A stretch of DNA of 64,000 nt from Spisula solida (lineage: Eukaryota > Mollusca > Bivalvia > Venerida > Mactridae), in the NCBI GenBank assembly GCA_947247005.1, contig OX365952.1, positions 51,502,722 to 51,566,721 of the forward strand, written 5' to 3'. Of the stretch, positions 35,165-48,466 are shown piece by piece (the stretch's first letter is position 1; each line of letters opens with the position of its first letter). The notes beneath the pieces were generated by a model. It saw nothing but the letters and a program-made list of their open reading frames with translations. It had not been told where the DNA came from and searched no databases. The position numbers and the translations under genes are program-made.

Positions 35165-37201
35165 GTAGATATGTTTAGAATGTTTCAGACATTCACTCGT
35201 CCGGTAAATTACATGTCTGTTATATTGCTACTGTTGGCATCCATTAGAAGCCAAAATAATTTATGTCCGATGTCAATTATGATCAGTTGATAATAAGACA
35301 TACAGATAGTAAGGATTCACATTAAACACACGAAGTATTGTGTCATCAGAACAAGATTGAATGAAACTCAAACAGTTATTCCAGTTACATTGTGCTTGAC
35401 ATGCTTTCCTTATTTTGTTAACTTTTGCACGTTCGGACATAACATCTACGTAATGTAATTCTAATGAGGAACATTAGATGTATCCAGTAATCTTTACGCC
35501 GCTTTGATTATATATTGAACCTAAAACGAGACAAAATAGGAAAGTGAAGTAAATACCATTTTTACACTTTCATGAATATTTAAGTATTGCTTCCAACTTA
35601 TGATATATTTTTTAACATACTAGTGTGTAATTCGCTTAACCTTTCTATGTCATTTTTGTTATATTACCTAGTGTATGCAATCATTTTCTACAGATACGCG
35701 GTTTCAGATACAGATCTATCAAATCGCATGCCGTGAATTTACAAAGAACACGTACCGTGGAATTGACAAGTCATATATAATAAAATGTAAATGCCGAATA
35801 ACTATAGTAAAAATGAAAATTAAAACTATTCAAAGATCATGTTATTAATATACCCGTTCAATAGCAGTAAATCTTTTATGGACTGTACACTCCGGATTCG
35901 TGGTATCAGAACCAACACTACACATAACTTTCTTCCGTTCAACTATTTGATTGAAGTCAGCGCACTAACAGGTTCGTCTGTTGGTCTGTAGGTTCGAATT
36001 TTATTTGTCAATAGTTTGTGGACGAGTTATATTGCCTGCTTGAGTGTTATGTTGTGCATTTCGTGCTATGTTGTTTCTGTTGAAGGCTGTATGCCATATC
36101 TGATACGTATTTTGTCTTTTTTTGTTGTTTATGAAAAGCTTTTTGGTGTTTTCCACCCAACAAGAGATGCCCTCAAAAACCCTTAGGTATTATCGAGTGT
36201 TTCAGTGTTGTGCTTGTAGCACGGTAAAGAACCGATATATCTATCTGGAAAAATCTAGGGTACAACACCCGAATTCCGTGCATACATTGTTACGATGATA
36301 ACACATCGCATGAAAGGCACAAAAACAATGACGTACAAATTGCTAGTTCTGCATGAAAGTGTGCCTTTAAATAAATAGGGAGATGTCTTAAGTTGACAAT
36401 ATTATGGATGGCAGTGTTGGAGCTTACAATCAAGTCATTTGACCAGTCTGAAAAGGAAACACCAAATGACAATGCACTAACATGAACGATTGTCTCAGTC
36501 TAACGCAAGCAAACAAACAAACAAAAAAACAAAGCTTGTGTGATAGGGACGTATACTCCAGAACAAACCATGTGTTAATCTGTATTTCCTGTGCTTACTG
36601 CTCGGCATCACAAATCAGAAACTGGTTTTTCTTATTTCATATCCTCGTCAATGTTACGCTTATATTCATGGTATTCAGATAGGTAACGAATTGTTATTTT
36701 GAAATAAAAATACTAGTACATATGTATACGAAATACGAATACTACATTTAAGCATATTTGTAGCGATTTTCATTCAAAACGGAAATAAGACGATTGGAAG
36801 ATATAGCTTGTAATGTTATATTAGTAAGTCATCATTTGTCAGTGAATGCCCGCTTTGAGTGTTGTATCATAGTATTGAATAGGAGTAATCTACTAGAAAG
36901 TATGGAGAGAATCCCACCACACATTGTGCAGAACGTGCTGCCAATTGCTTTGTATTGCGCAAATGAAAACGATGGGAAAAGATGGAAAAATAATTAGTTT
37001 TTCCCAATAGATACCACTATCTGCAGAATAACAGATGCGTATATCAAAACATATTATTGTATGACTTCAGAAATTACCTAACAAGATTCATAGCAGACGA
37101 TACATCATCACTGTGAATGTTTGATGTGTTTCTCGCCTCTAATAGAAAGTCTGCTGGTATTTTGTAGACTGGTGATAAATGTATTCCTTCAGCTCTCTTA
37201 C

Positions 37202-38224
37202 CAGTGGCGGATACCGGATTTGGTGTAACGGAAATTTTATGCGATCGAAATGAGCTCAAAAAGATAATTGTCTATCTATGAAGTCAATTGGAACACCTTG
37301 GACAATCTCTACGAATCATCTCTCGGGTGTAAATAGAACGTCGCCATTTTTTAACGTCTTTCGCCATGTCGTCATCATGACAGATTTAAACAGTGCTTCA
37401 ATGGAATACACGCACATCAAGCAAGCGCTGCATAGCTGCGTGTTATGCTCAAGGAGTGTAGCGAAGTTGTATTGTTTAATCAATAACACATCTTTTGATA
37501 TTTCCGCTGCTGATAAGTTACGGGCTATTTTCTTCGGCCCATTTTCTGCTGCGTATGATTTAAAAAGAAAGCTGCTGGATTCATACACTTGATACATCCG
37601 AGTTATTGTATCCCGTAAAAATGCCGTACGGACCGTTACCATTGCAATGAAGTATGCCTACAAACCTGTTCTTTACTTGAAAACATTCATTTTAACCGAT
37701 TTGGGCCGAGCAAAGCGAGCTAGAAAAAACAGCAGCATGCTATATATTAAATTCATTGCGTACTTGCTAATTTTCACGTGATAAAGCGGTAGATATATTG
37801 TTTATAAAACAGCCTAGTTGGCATGTACATGAAGGTGGTAGGTGGTCTGGGCCATGATCCCTTAATTGTTTTGAAAACATTGTAACCATCTGGTGCGATA
37901 TGAGGAACCTTTTTGGTAATGGAACGGGTACACCTTTATTACAAAATCAAGCCAACCATAGTTCTTATTTATGAGTAAGTTATGAGTGATAGAAGAATTT
38001 TATCTGAACCTCATGCCAAACCAATTCGCTCTGTAGATCATTGATGTTTTTCAAGTGCTACTTAATACTATATGTTTAGTGATTAAAGTTATTTTGCGAG
38101 CGTAGTGAGCTCGAAAAATACCTACTTTATGATGTGTTCACCTAGAACAAAATACAAAATACCCATGCTCCGACGATTTTAGGCGGGCGTACGCCCTCTT
38201 CCACATCTCTCTAAATCCGCCTTG
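37202..38224. mobile_element. hAT-like 1023-bp TIR element
   Basis: Left end CAGTGGCGGATACCGG; right end inverted CAAGGCGGATTTAGAG. CTTAC flanks both sides (37197-37201, 38225-38229) and the uninterrupted site is 'ctcacttactatttcc' in copy 2 (about 21218). CAGTGGCGGAT ends resemble hAT termini, although only 5 of the expected 8 duplicated bases are visible. 'gagcaaagcgagct' and 'gcgagcgtagtgagctc' are internal repeats. No transposase seen. It hosts the insertion at 37285-37646, and copy 1 keeps the left part. Confidence 0.65.
37285..37646. mobile_element. 362-bp nested insertion with 7-bp target duplication and two-way open frames
   Basis: ATGAAGT occurs at 37278-37284 and 37647-37653. Copy 1 reads 'tctatctAGTAAGTatgtct' at the same place. 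Ends are loosely inverted (CAATTGGAAC and, inverted, GCAATGGTAAC). It is GC-richer than its surroundings and open on both strands: 104 codons plus (37278-37592, starting in the duplication) and 108 codons minus (37316-37642). The minus frame contains 'KKIARNLSAAEISKDVLL'. I do not recognise either. It may be a captured exon or a short transposon. Confidence 0.6.
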
Positions 38225-38582
38225 CTTACTATGTCCATAGATTGGTAGTGATAAATGTACATGTATAGTTAGTAAGTAAGTAAGTAAGGACTTTATTCAT
38301 AGTAGATAACATATTTGGTGTTATACCAATGTTCAATATGGTCTACATAATAAACATATATACATTAAATACATGATAATATACAAACAAATTTATAAAG
38401 AAAATGAAACAGTATTAGTTAAACTTAACATTATAGGATATTCTATACTATATGTAGTGTTTAAAACGTTAACCTATAATTAAATAGCGTAGTATACATA
38501 CAAAATCAATAATCAACTGTGAACAAAAGTACTATTCAATATGTATATAAAAACTATATATATTGTATAAAAACGATAATAT

Positions 38583-38690
38583 TAAGTCCTACAGGAAGGC
38601 AGCACTCAGCTTAACCAGCCGGTCACAGAAAACATATAAGCGGCACAGACACTGTCCAACGTAAAAATCTAGCAACTACAAAAACACGGC
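38583..38690 (-). repeat. Family A repeat nested in the LINE
   Basis: 'taagtcctacaggaaggcag' and 'ccagccggtcacagaaaaca'. It sits where the LINE frame breaks after 'RVILD', showing family A moved after this LINE landed. Confidence 0.7.
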
Positions 38691-38699
38691 ATCCAGAAT

Positions 38700-40951
38700 T
38701 ACTCTAGCTGCCCTTTTTTGAAAGTTGTAAACTTTATCTCTGAGTTCTTTGGCACATGACCCCCAAATTGTACAGCAATAGTCGAGGTGGGGCAGAATAT
38801 AAGCATTGAAGAAATGTTTACGAGAATCTATATTAAGACAATGTTTGATGCGTAGTAGTAGGTGTAGTAGAGAGTTACATTTTTAAGAACATGATCAACT
38901 TGCCTTTTCCATGTTAGAGTTTGATCTACAAAGATACCAAGCAGCTTTTCTTCTTTTGAATTTGAAAGCACTTGATTGTTAAGTATTATATTTGACTCAT
39001 CATATTCAGATATGTCTTTTAACTTTTGATGAGATGCAGCAACATACATAACTTTAGTTTTTTGGGCATTTGGTATCATGGCATTGTGTGTGCACCAAGT
39101 TTCAGTGATGTTAACTTGCTCTTGTAGGGATGTGTTAACGTCGCTGAATGTTTAACCTGAAGCAGACAGTGTTGTGTCATCAGCGAACATGTCGATTTTT
39201 GTGTTGTTATGTTGATAGAGGGGAAGATCATTTATGTAGATAAGTAAGGGTCCTAAAACTGATCCTTGCAGAACTCCCGCATTTATACCCTTTGCATCTA
39301 ACAACTGACCTAACTAACTTTTAGAAACGGTCTGTTAAATATGACGAGAACCACTTAATTGTTTTGGGGCTTAGCTTATAACACTCCAATTTCTTGAGTA
39401 GTAGTTTATGGTTGATAAGGTCAAATGCTTTAGTTAGATCTAGAAACACAGTTTCAATAACTTCATGATCATTTATAGTGTCAATCGAATTGTCTATTAT
39501 ATTTGTGAGTGTTGTTTTCACATGAGTGGAATTTTCGAAAACCCAATTGATGACTAATTATAAGATCATTTTTATCATATATTTTTGAAAGAACTGGTAG
39601 AATAGAAATAGGTCTGTAGTTGCTTACATCTGTGTTTGGTCCTTTATTGAAAATAGGTGTTATTTTTGCCATTTTAAATGATGCTGGATATATTGATTTA
39701 CAGATGCAAAGATTTATAATGTTTTGTAATGGTTTATATGTTATGTCATGCCCTATCTTAAGAAATCTGGGCCTAATACCATCAATTCCGGTGGATTTAC
39801 CATTGTCTAGTGATTTTAGTTCTTTTTCTAGGAACTCGAGTGAGAATTCTTGTATTTCAAGTTCTTGCTCACTTTTTAAATTTGCATTTACAAAATCAAT
39901 TATTTTATTAAAATCATAATTATTGATATCAATAGATGGGGCTTTCTTAAAGACACTGGAAAAATAGTTGTTGAATTCTTCCGCTGTTTTTAATGCCTCA
40001 GTAATTGGGTTACCATTTTCATATTGAATGATGTTTGATTGATTGCTTGTTTTTTTATCAGAAAGATCTTTAAGGTTTGTCCATAAACTTTTGGGATTAT
40101 TTTTGTTTTCGTTTAACGTATTTGAATAGAAAGACTAAATAAAGTCCTATCACCTGATTGTTTTGCTTTGTCTCTAGCTCTAATGGTTTCAGATATTTTA
40201 TTATTGAACCAATCTGGCTGATTTTGATGTTTTACTCTTTTTTGTTTTTCTGGCGCGTGTTCATTTAACACGTCTAAGAATAATTTGTTGGAACAGTCAA
40301 TTGCATCACCCGGGTCCTCAAAGGATTCTAAAACTGACCATGGTTGTACATTGAGACTGTTTCTAAAGTCATCTTCATTGAATTGTTTAAGCGATCTGTA
40401 TTTAATAGTTTTGTGTTGAGGACCATTTTATGAACTCATCTTTAATTTTTGAGTAAAACTTACAGCATAATGGTCACTTATTAACAACATTGGTACATTT
40501 ACTTCAACAATATTACATGGCATGTTTTAATACAAATGGTCAATGATTGTGGCTGTATCAGAGGTTACTCTTGTTGGTTTATCAATAAGCTGTGTAAGAT
40601 TATATCTACTTATGATGTCATTCCATTTTGTGTTTACAGATGCATTGGTTTCAGAGTAATACTTATAGTTGAAATGTTTTTATTAAATATGTAATCAAGG
40701 TTTTTATCTATCTCATCATTCCATATTGCTAATGAGGAAGGTTGAGGAATATATCCTAGTAAAAAAGATTTCTGTTTGTTACATTTTATCTCCAACCAGA
40801 TTGATTCGACTGAAGATTTATCTTCTATGTCCTTACGGCGAATACAGAAATATGAATCTCTTATAAAAATTAGTTGACCACCGCCACCTGTGTTCCTATC
40901 TTTATGTATGAATTTATATGATAAGGGAATGACCACCAAACTATCAAACAT
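38700..40951 (-). pseudogene. Endonuclease-reverse transcriptase pseudogene of the LINE
   Basis: Minus-strand frames give, in order, endonuclease parts (40634-40951, 'DRNTGGGGQLIFIRD', then a SDHYA motif near 40470), a linker, RT entry 'NYRPISILPVLSKI' (about 39600), 'QLGFRKFHSCENN', motif A 'FLDLTKAFD' (about 39430), motif B 'GSVLGPLLIYINDLP', the catalytic 'FADDTTLS' (about 39176-39195), 'LLGIFVDQTLTWKRQVDHVL', and thumb/tail 'LPHLDYCCTIWGSCAKELRD' (about 38750). Several stops and frameshifts and loss of the C-terminus make it non-functional. Confidence 0.85.
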
Positions 40952-41593
40952 GAGTTATATTTACAATCTTTTACATGTATATCATTAAAACCATGTTTTT
41001 TCATATACGTTAACCGGACGAAATTCTTGCATAAACATAACGATTCACCTGCCGTTGACGTCCAGTTTTACGTATGTAAATGTCAGGGCCCCACCGACGA
41101 CAATAAACTATTTGCCGCATCTAAAAAAACGTCAATGAATGAATTTGTCCAACGTTGGTGACCTTTCAAACATAGTTGGTTCAAAATATAAACTTCAATT
41201 ACAATTACCTCCCTTTATGGTAATTAATATGCTAATTTCTAAAGTCAATCAGTGTGTTATTCATTATGAGGATTACTATATATAGACATGATTGTAGTGA
41301 TAGTTCTGGGATGATACGAAGGATACATTCTGTGTTGTCTGTCTCTTGTATAGGTGCATGTACAAGCCGGGAAATAACTCGTACCGGGAAAACATCAATA
41401 TATTGTTTATATCAATATTAATCTGGGTTTAGTAGTACGAATATAATATTGATTATAATGTTGGGTTGACTGTATTCTATCTAAGCAGTATGTAATAAAA
41501 TGTAGGGTTAACGCCTACATTTCCGCGTTATAACATCTCCAGACGGAAGGTTTGTGCCCAAGCCCGTTTGTAAAGAAACAATAATACTAAATA

Positions 41594-41759
41594 CAGTGAA
41601 GTTGCGCTAATAAAACCAGTAAAAAGAAGGTCTTAATAGCGAATCGGTCTATTTAGCGGACCTTTTTTGTTCTAAATTTAATAATTTGGGACCTTTAACT
41701 GGCAAACACCTGCATGATTTCAAAATAATCAAAGTGGTCTTACTAGCGGAACTTTACTG
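41594..41759. mobile_element. 166-bp MITE, pogo/Tc1-like ends
   Basis: Left end CAGTGAAGTTGCGCTAATAA; right end inverted CAGTAAAGTTCCGCTAGTAA. About 25 bp pair with four mismatches. CAGTGAA..CGCTAATA ends resemble pogo/Tigger-type TIRs. Just upstream, 41497-41565 resembles the foldback element at 63402. The whole insert is bracketed by a direct repeat TTGACTGTATTCTATCT at about 41466 and 41782. Confidence 0.65.
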
Positions 41760-42494
41760 TTCACATTATGAGGAATTGGTATTGACTGTATTCTATCTGA
41801 ATGTTAATACTTCTATATATAGCATACAATAAGCAGATTGTCCTCCTATACATAAAATGAGGCTTTATAAAACAGACGGCTCCTTTATGTCAAATTTGGT
41901 TGCATTGTGTGAGTCAGTGAAAGTGATCCACTTCAAGTTCTGTGGTAAAACAACTTCTTCAAACTAATTGATTCGAGTTGATAAATGGATGAATAAAGTC
42001 GACATACCCGTATAATTCATTTTCCAAACAGCACACAGGGAAATATTATTGAAATGCATCTAGACACAGGACTTGTATAATGGTAGAAGAGAGTGTTTAT
42101 GGACAGGTTTTGTAATTTGTAATTATATAACAATACATCAACTCCGGATAACATTTCATTAGCCCTTAAGATGTATAAACGTGGGCTGTGAATGTCGTTT
42201 CATGTTTTGTATAGTTAATGTGTGGGGATACGGATTTGACTGAATAGCAATGCTGTACATCTTATATTAATCACACATCATCATTTTTTGCAAGAATATC
42301 TCATCAGAAACCAGCACCGATTCCCGTAGTAATGTTAATTGAGGCATCGAGGGAATTTCAAATATGTCTGTTTGCCATTTTATGTACGTGTATGTTTGCT
42401 AATATTGAGAGATCCTCGATTTTATTTATGTGACATACTCGTATAGGTCGTGTTTGTGGCGTTTTCAGCATTAAGAAAAATCGGACAAGAATGC

Positions 42495-42580
42495 AAATTT
42501 CCAGCTGTCAAAAAGCCGAAAGTTCATCTTTCAGCAGTCCAAAAGCTGAACGTCCTAGTCTCAGCTGTCAAAAAGTCATT
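42495..42580 (-). repeat. Family A repeat remnant (copy 3)
   Basis: Only 'agctgtcaaaaagccgaaag' and 'cagtccaaaagctgaac' parts remain, at the position of 22700-22830 and 53465-53650. The 'cagctgtcaaaaagtc' motif occurs twice. Confidence 0.55.
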
Positions 42581-43564
42581 TAATTATTGTGAATAGTAAA
42601 ACCCTACAGTCGCACAAATGCTTTTTGATGAAAAACGTTTGGATGTTAACAATAATTTGATATGGGTCGATTATCTGCGCATGTCTGGTTTCTCCAGATG
42701 CAAAACCCCTTATTTCCTTTCGAGTAGTTTATCTATGGTATAATCTTAACAAGACTTTAAGCCGCCTAGCCTGTTTCTGACCTTAACTACTAGTAGTTTT
42801 AAATGTCGTCAGAGAACATGAAGTACAAAATATATGTATCAAAACTACTTTTTGCAAATACTTGTTTCAATAGATCAGCAAGATCTCATGTTACAAAATA
42901 AATTGCGATATGAATGCGGATGAGGAGGCACACCCATTATGGCATTGCTGTAGTACATGTCAAACTATAAGCGCAAATCCTAATTGGATACGTCTAATAA
43001 TAATAAAAGTATTATCTTATGAAAATAATTGAACTACAAAATGAAACCAAAATGTAGTAATAAATTGTATAAGTTACGTTTGTGCTTCACATTGCAATAT
43101 TCTTACTACATCTATTGTTGCCTTGTATGTCAATATAAATCATATTTTGGCGTCACTGTGATTGTTGTAATTCAATTTACATCCGTTTCTATCGCGACAA
43201 GTTGATTATTATGTTGAAATGTAATTTCAAAAAAGGGAATGTTTAAATGTGTAAAACAATTCGAATTTATGAGTACTTTAAATAAGTACATCGAAACTTG
43301 AAACATTGAATTTCCAAAGAAATTGTAGTGGTTTTTGTTGTCTTACATTTTTTTAAAGCGCTAATGACCTTGATGGTCCAATTTAAGGTTATGTAAAGCT
43401 ACATTCTGAACAAGTTCTTTAACTAGAAAACAGCCGTACAAATACAGTACCCCACAGTAAACAGCTCAATTTATTTACTTAACGTATTTGTGAACTATGC
43501 ACGTGGCTAATAATGGACAAAACGAGATGTAATGTTGCGTTATGCTACAATGTGCACAATATAA

Positions 43565-43705
43565 CTTGGACTTTCAGCGGTTTGGTTCATTGTATCGTTC
43601 AGTTATATGTTAGGCATTGTGCCGTGTAATTGTGGTATGTGATGTTTTTTTATGTTTTCTGTGCTCGACTGGTTAAGTGCTACCTTTCCTGTCCGATTTT
43701 CTAGT
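43565..43705 (+). repeat. Family A repeat, ancestral insertion (copy 3)
   Basis: 'cttggactttcagcggtttg', 'atgttaggcattgtgcc', 'tgtgctcgactggttaagtg', 'cctttcctgtccgat'. Same site as 24570 and 54625. Confidence 0.75.
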
Positions 43706-44464
43706 ATCATGTTACATGACGCCAATAATAATACGTCGAATGTACTATGCAACAGTTACTAATGACACATGTGTATGCCATTACGCTATTTCAATCCAAA
43801 TATACTACGCTTTGTAATCACAATGCTACTCTCTGCAAGAAAGGAACATAACTCTACTTCTAACATTTATCTATTAAAAGACGTCATTCTATGAAATTAG
43901 ATACATGATTAAAATGCAATATCAAAATATAATTTTCTTTCTCGGCGAGAAAACTCTAATTAATCGTACAATCATGTATTTGTTCGATGTGCGTGCTTAG
44001 TTTCCATATTTAAAGTAACTATAGTTTTAAGGATTGTTTTCATTATTTTGCAGCTACTAGTTGTATCGAATACGAGCGTTATGCTCGATGTGGCGTGTAT
44101 TGGATTAACAAATATATATTTCAGAATTGTGACTGATTGTATCATAAATATATTTTATAAAACAACCATTGTCATTAATTGCCCTTTGATTTGTTACGTC
44201 TATTAACATTTTCAGATTGCATGATTCATCGAAAAGAGCATGCAATGATTTCTATTGCACGTATGCACATGTGTAGTTTATTATGTACATAATTCTGGAG
44301 AAAAAAGACAGCTAAAGTGTATAGAGTGAATTCTTTATTTTGTTACAGTGCTCAGTACGAAGCGTTAGGCCGATGTAATGTTTTGTTATGCCACAAAATG
44401 GCAGATACGTGGTGCAGTCGCTTCACATGCATGTAAATTGATTTGCAAAATGGTTATAGGTTTT

Positions 44465-44615
44465 CGGACAGGAAAGGCAGCACTCAATTTAACCAGCCGA
44501 GCACATAAAACATCACATACCACAACTACACGTCACAATGTCAACACATAACTAAATGAGAAAATGAACTTCACCACCGAAAGCCAAAGTCCTAGCTGTC
44601 CAAAGGCTGAAAGAC
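44465..44615 (-). repeat. Family A repeat specific to copy 3
   Basis: 'ggacaggaaaggcagcactc', 'ccagccgagcacataaaaca', 'caatgtcaacacataac', 'tagctgtccaaaggctgaa'. A near full-length minus-strand copy. Confidence 0.75.
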
Positions 44616-46309
44616 ATAGTTTCGATTACAAACAAATCTCAATGGCATAGTTTGAGCTATAAGAAAATCTAGTTGACACTGATTCAGCTATAAATATCTC
44701 TATGTCCGACTTAATGGTGGGGACATACAGTGCGGAGTGACCTAGTTGTAAAGCTTTACAAAAGTACACAGAAAGTACAGGCATTAAAGTGACAATACCA
44801 CCTGTCACGTGTGTTTGTAATTGAGTGAACTGCGGACCTGATGTTATGGTTTGCGGACACGCCTTGGTTAATCGTGTAACAAGTTCTCATCCTCACCAGC
44901 TCATTATTCCAAGTCATTGGACCGCTTGAATGGGTATCGTTATTGTTATGTTCAGGAACAAACCCTGACCATGATATTAGTTATTAATTGGAAACATAAC
45001 AGTGTGTGTTTGTGTATGTCACTGAAAGATTTGGTAGCAACAATAAGTGCGGTTGAAGTCAAATTGAATGTTATTGTTATTGTAGTATTGTAGAAAGTAT
45101 CGAACTTGGACTAATATACTTTACATTATATATTATTGATTAGGTGTAAGTTCTTTCTAATACTTTTCCTGGGTCGACTAACTTCCTCAATTTCACCGTC
45201 CATTCACTGCCATTCATCGCTTCCATACGGCTACCCCCTCAATTAGCAATATGGTTGAGTTTTTTATTCAGTAAGCACAGCGGCGGTCTTTGCACCTAAC
45301 AAGTGTTCATGTAAATAACAATCTATCAGTACACATGTTTTCTTACCTATTCTCGCCATTTCTATGTTTGCCTTTATAGTATTGTTTACCATCCTATTGT
45401 AACGTATGTTTTGTTTATTTGTCATGTATGTAGTGGTATGGTCTTGTCAACGTGACATTTAAGCATTCCAATATGATATGCATACCTGTTTATATAGGTT
45501 TCAAAGATTATTTTAAATATGAAACACCCTGTATGTGACAATAGCTATTTTACATTTAGCATGATCAATAATAGAATACAATTCATCCAGAAACACCTGG
45601 TAACATTAGAACCATAATACATTATACATGAAATTCTATACAGATGCCATTTTTTGTTCTATATTGTTTATATGCAAGGCTAGAGTTATCGCCGGCAAGC
45701 TATAATGTTTCTGTTTTTTATTTTGCTTAGTAGACCATTTTACAACAACTTTTTAGTCAATTGAAATAAAAAGTTTCCCTGGAATTATTTATTGACACTT
45801 ACTTCTACTTTTCCGGCAAACTACCGACAAAACGTTCTAATGTGAAGAAATGACCGCAACAAATATTTCGCAAGACCTTTACCCTTCTGATCCAGTTTGC
45901 GAACCCTGATCCGTCGGCACAAGTGCAAATACTCTATGAACTTTATGAGCCGAGTGAGACATGTACGTGTCACTAACATACTAGTAATATTACACCCAAT
46001 GATTGTTTAAATACGAGTATACCAGATTTTCCCATTTGTTTACCAAGTTTGAATGATATACCACAGACAGTTGGTAGTTCCAGACATCCAAGACAAAAAC
46101 AATCGTCAGTCAATCAATACGTCATTGTCAGTCTCCATGTAGTTTACAATAGTTTCATTTAATATAAAATGACAGTACTTTAATAGTGTTTATTATAACC
46201 GTGTGTACAGCACAAGAGCCTAACATCAAAACCACCAGCCCGTCATGTGACAGCAGGCCTCTCTACTCACTTCAAACCCAACCGTTATGGGAACAAGTTA
46301 TTGACAGAG

Positions 46310-46495
46310 AACTTTTCGACAGCTTGGGCGCATCTTTGCTTGTTTGGTTGGGCATTGTGCCTTGTATGTGTTTTATGTTCCTGTGCTCGGTTTGTTCAGT
46401 TGGGCATTGTGCTCTGTGTGTTTTTAATGTTTTCTGTGCTCGGCTGGTTAAGTTGAGTGCTGCCTACCCTGTCTGACTTAATATAATCTTTTAAG
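46310..46495 (+). repeat. Family A repeat specific to copy 3
   Basis: Between 'ttgacagagaac' and 'gagaacattttag'. Copy 4 reads 'agacagagaacataaacacg' without it (57890). It contains the 'gggcattgtgccttgtatgt' and 'gggcattgtgctctgtgtgt' half-units and ends 'gctgcctaccctgtctgact'. Confidence 0.8.
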
Positions 46496-47850
46496 ACGAG
46501 AACATTTTAGTCGAATGTGTAACATTTAGCCCCCTCCACTTTAGTTAACATCAACGTAATCCACCATATTGACTATGAAATTAATCACCACTAATCTATT
46601 ATCGAGCAGAAAATGCTAAGTTCAATACAGAAACTTATGGAATTTAAACATCTCTTACACTTTTTAAACATTTTTGCTCAAACTTTAAAATTACATCTTC
46701 GAAATTGTATTCTCTATTTGTTGTATAATAAATAATCTGTTGGTATTATTGTTACACAATAAAGTAGAATCAACTAAATGAGAATCATTTCTAGTGCAAA
46801 ATAAATGTGAACGTTAAAGATAAGCCGATCCAGAACAAAACAATATCAATTTATCTTTCCGGATAAATTGATACGATTTGTTTTTGTTGCAATAGTCTGA
46901 AGATAGGGGGAGAAAATGAGAGAGTACTTAAATGAGATAATGGCATGATTTATGATTTACCTTATTCTTAAGTTTAGCAAACACTGTGAAAATAATATCT
47001 TCCATGTATAGGACCGACAATTTTACATGCACGGTATGTGTTTGGGCGAGACAGTAAAGTGTCAAAAGGTTGTACAGCAAAAGTATTTCTATATATGGTG
47101 CATACATGTACTTATGAGTTGTCTAATCTAAACCAAGGACATGATGCTGCTATCTTGGCATCCTCGAGAGCAGCATTAAACGCTTCAATGTAACGGTTAA
47201 CAGGTAGTTCTATTCACGCATTTATGAGTTTAGCTACCCTCCGAGGGGTTCGGTTTCTGGTCACAGACGGACTGGTCTTTCTGTGAATTTACGTTTTTTT
47301 ACATTCGGATATATGTCCCTTATACGAATCACCTCTAGAGAGGCAAACTGTCTGCTATCGTATGTTAGCTCATGATGTGTTGAATTGTTTGCCTGTGCAC
47401 ATGCGTCATTTCTCATCGTACGTTATGTGCCGTATAAATGTACATGGTACACAAATGTCTATATTGGTCAGATGCTAGCATAAGAGCAAGTTGGAAGTAG
47501 TCCAGGAAAACTCGATAGATCAACAACTAACCATACATGGCTGTAAAGAATGTTACTTAATGTTGTACAAACCTTTTTGAAAAGACCAAAATACATAGTT
47601 CGATGCATCTCTCATCTAATTACAAGACTATCATTACTTTGATTGAAGCATAACATCTAGAAAGTTAAGCAATTCAAACCTGTAATCAGTTGATATGATT
47701 AATACAAGTGTAGTAGAATGTGCCGCCGCAAAATAATTAAAGCCAATTTATTCAAGTGATGGAGTTGTATGGTTGCATTGATTTGTGAATTCCTAATGGA
47801 TGAAGGTTTCGTATACATCCTGTATGAAGCATCGAGACGACAGCTTATTA

Positions 47851-48115
47851 GTCCCCTACCGGTTTTTGACCGGAGGGGACTGTAGGTTTGCCGTCCGTCC
47901 GTCAGTCAGTCCGTCCGTCCGTCCGTCCGTCCGTCAAAAAATCTGGCATAACTCAAACAGTTTCCAAGCTAGGTTTATGCAACGTGGTATGTGGATATGG
48001 GGCAATAACGGGATAATGCACGTCCAAAATTGTAGTTGCTATGGCAACCGAAACATTGAAAATGGCTTAAAACCGACAGGGGACATCTGTACTGCTTGCA
48101 ATTTTTAATGACTTG
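47851..48115 (+). mobile_element. 265-bp bivalve-type repeat with 6-bp target duplication
   Basis: Starts GTCCCCTACCGGTTTTTGAC and folds back at once onto CCGGAGGGGAC. A GTCC/CCGT run follows (about 47892-47936), then 'ggcataactcaaacagtttc' and 'ggcaaccgaaac', ending near 'cttgcaatttttaatgactt'. TTATTA lies on both sides (47845-47850, 48116-48121). Copy 4 has the empty site 'cagcttattactatcctac' at 60993. I associate this sequence type with bivalve genomes. Mechanism of movement unknown. Confidence 0.8.
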
Positions 48116-48263
48116 TTATTATTTTCCTACAACCAAATTATCACAACCAAATAATGTATGACAAACTGCTTGTCAAAAGAGGTTGCAGACACTCTTCGTC
48201 AAATCATTAATTTACGTGAGAATTATATGTCATGTTCATACTGTATATATACAGTCAAACCTC

Positions 48264-48466
48264 GGCTGGTATTCGCAAAGCATCTTTTGCTTGAGCTGCA
48301 CATATTTCAAAAGAAACTTACAACCCATGTTTTCTTTGTGATTATTGTAGCTCTTTACATAATGCGTCTATTCAAAACAGGCAATATAATCATTATTTTT
48401 CTGTTAAATTGATACATATTTCGAAATTTCTAAGTGTTCTGCTAAGATGCTTTGTGAATACCAGCC
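48264..48466. mobile_element. 203-bp MITE
   Basis: Left end GGCTGGTATTCGCAAAGCAT; right end inverted GGCTGGTATTCACAAAGCAT, then 'ctt'. Copy 4 at about 61128-61150 lacks it. The target duplication is unclear (at most 2-3 bases), so no superfamily is assigned. Confidence 0.75.

Larger units (their letters stand above)
38271..41130 (-). mobile_element. Non-LTR retrotransposon (LINE), 5'-truncated, minus strand
   Basis: The 3' tail is the (TAAG)n run at 38271-38290, preceded on the minus strand by a UTR closely matching 55480-55745. It contains APE-type endonuclease and reverse transcriptase sequence, so it belongs to the Jockey/CR1/L2-like assemblage; the clade is not resolved. Inserted into a minisatellite unit; the duplicated unit resumes near 41131. 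The coding part upstream of the UTR is replaced at 38530-38700 by family A sequence, so about 110 C-terminal codons are missing. Confidence 0.85.
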
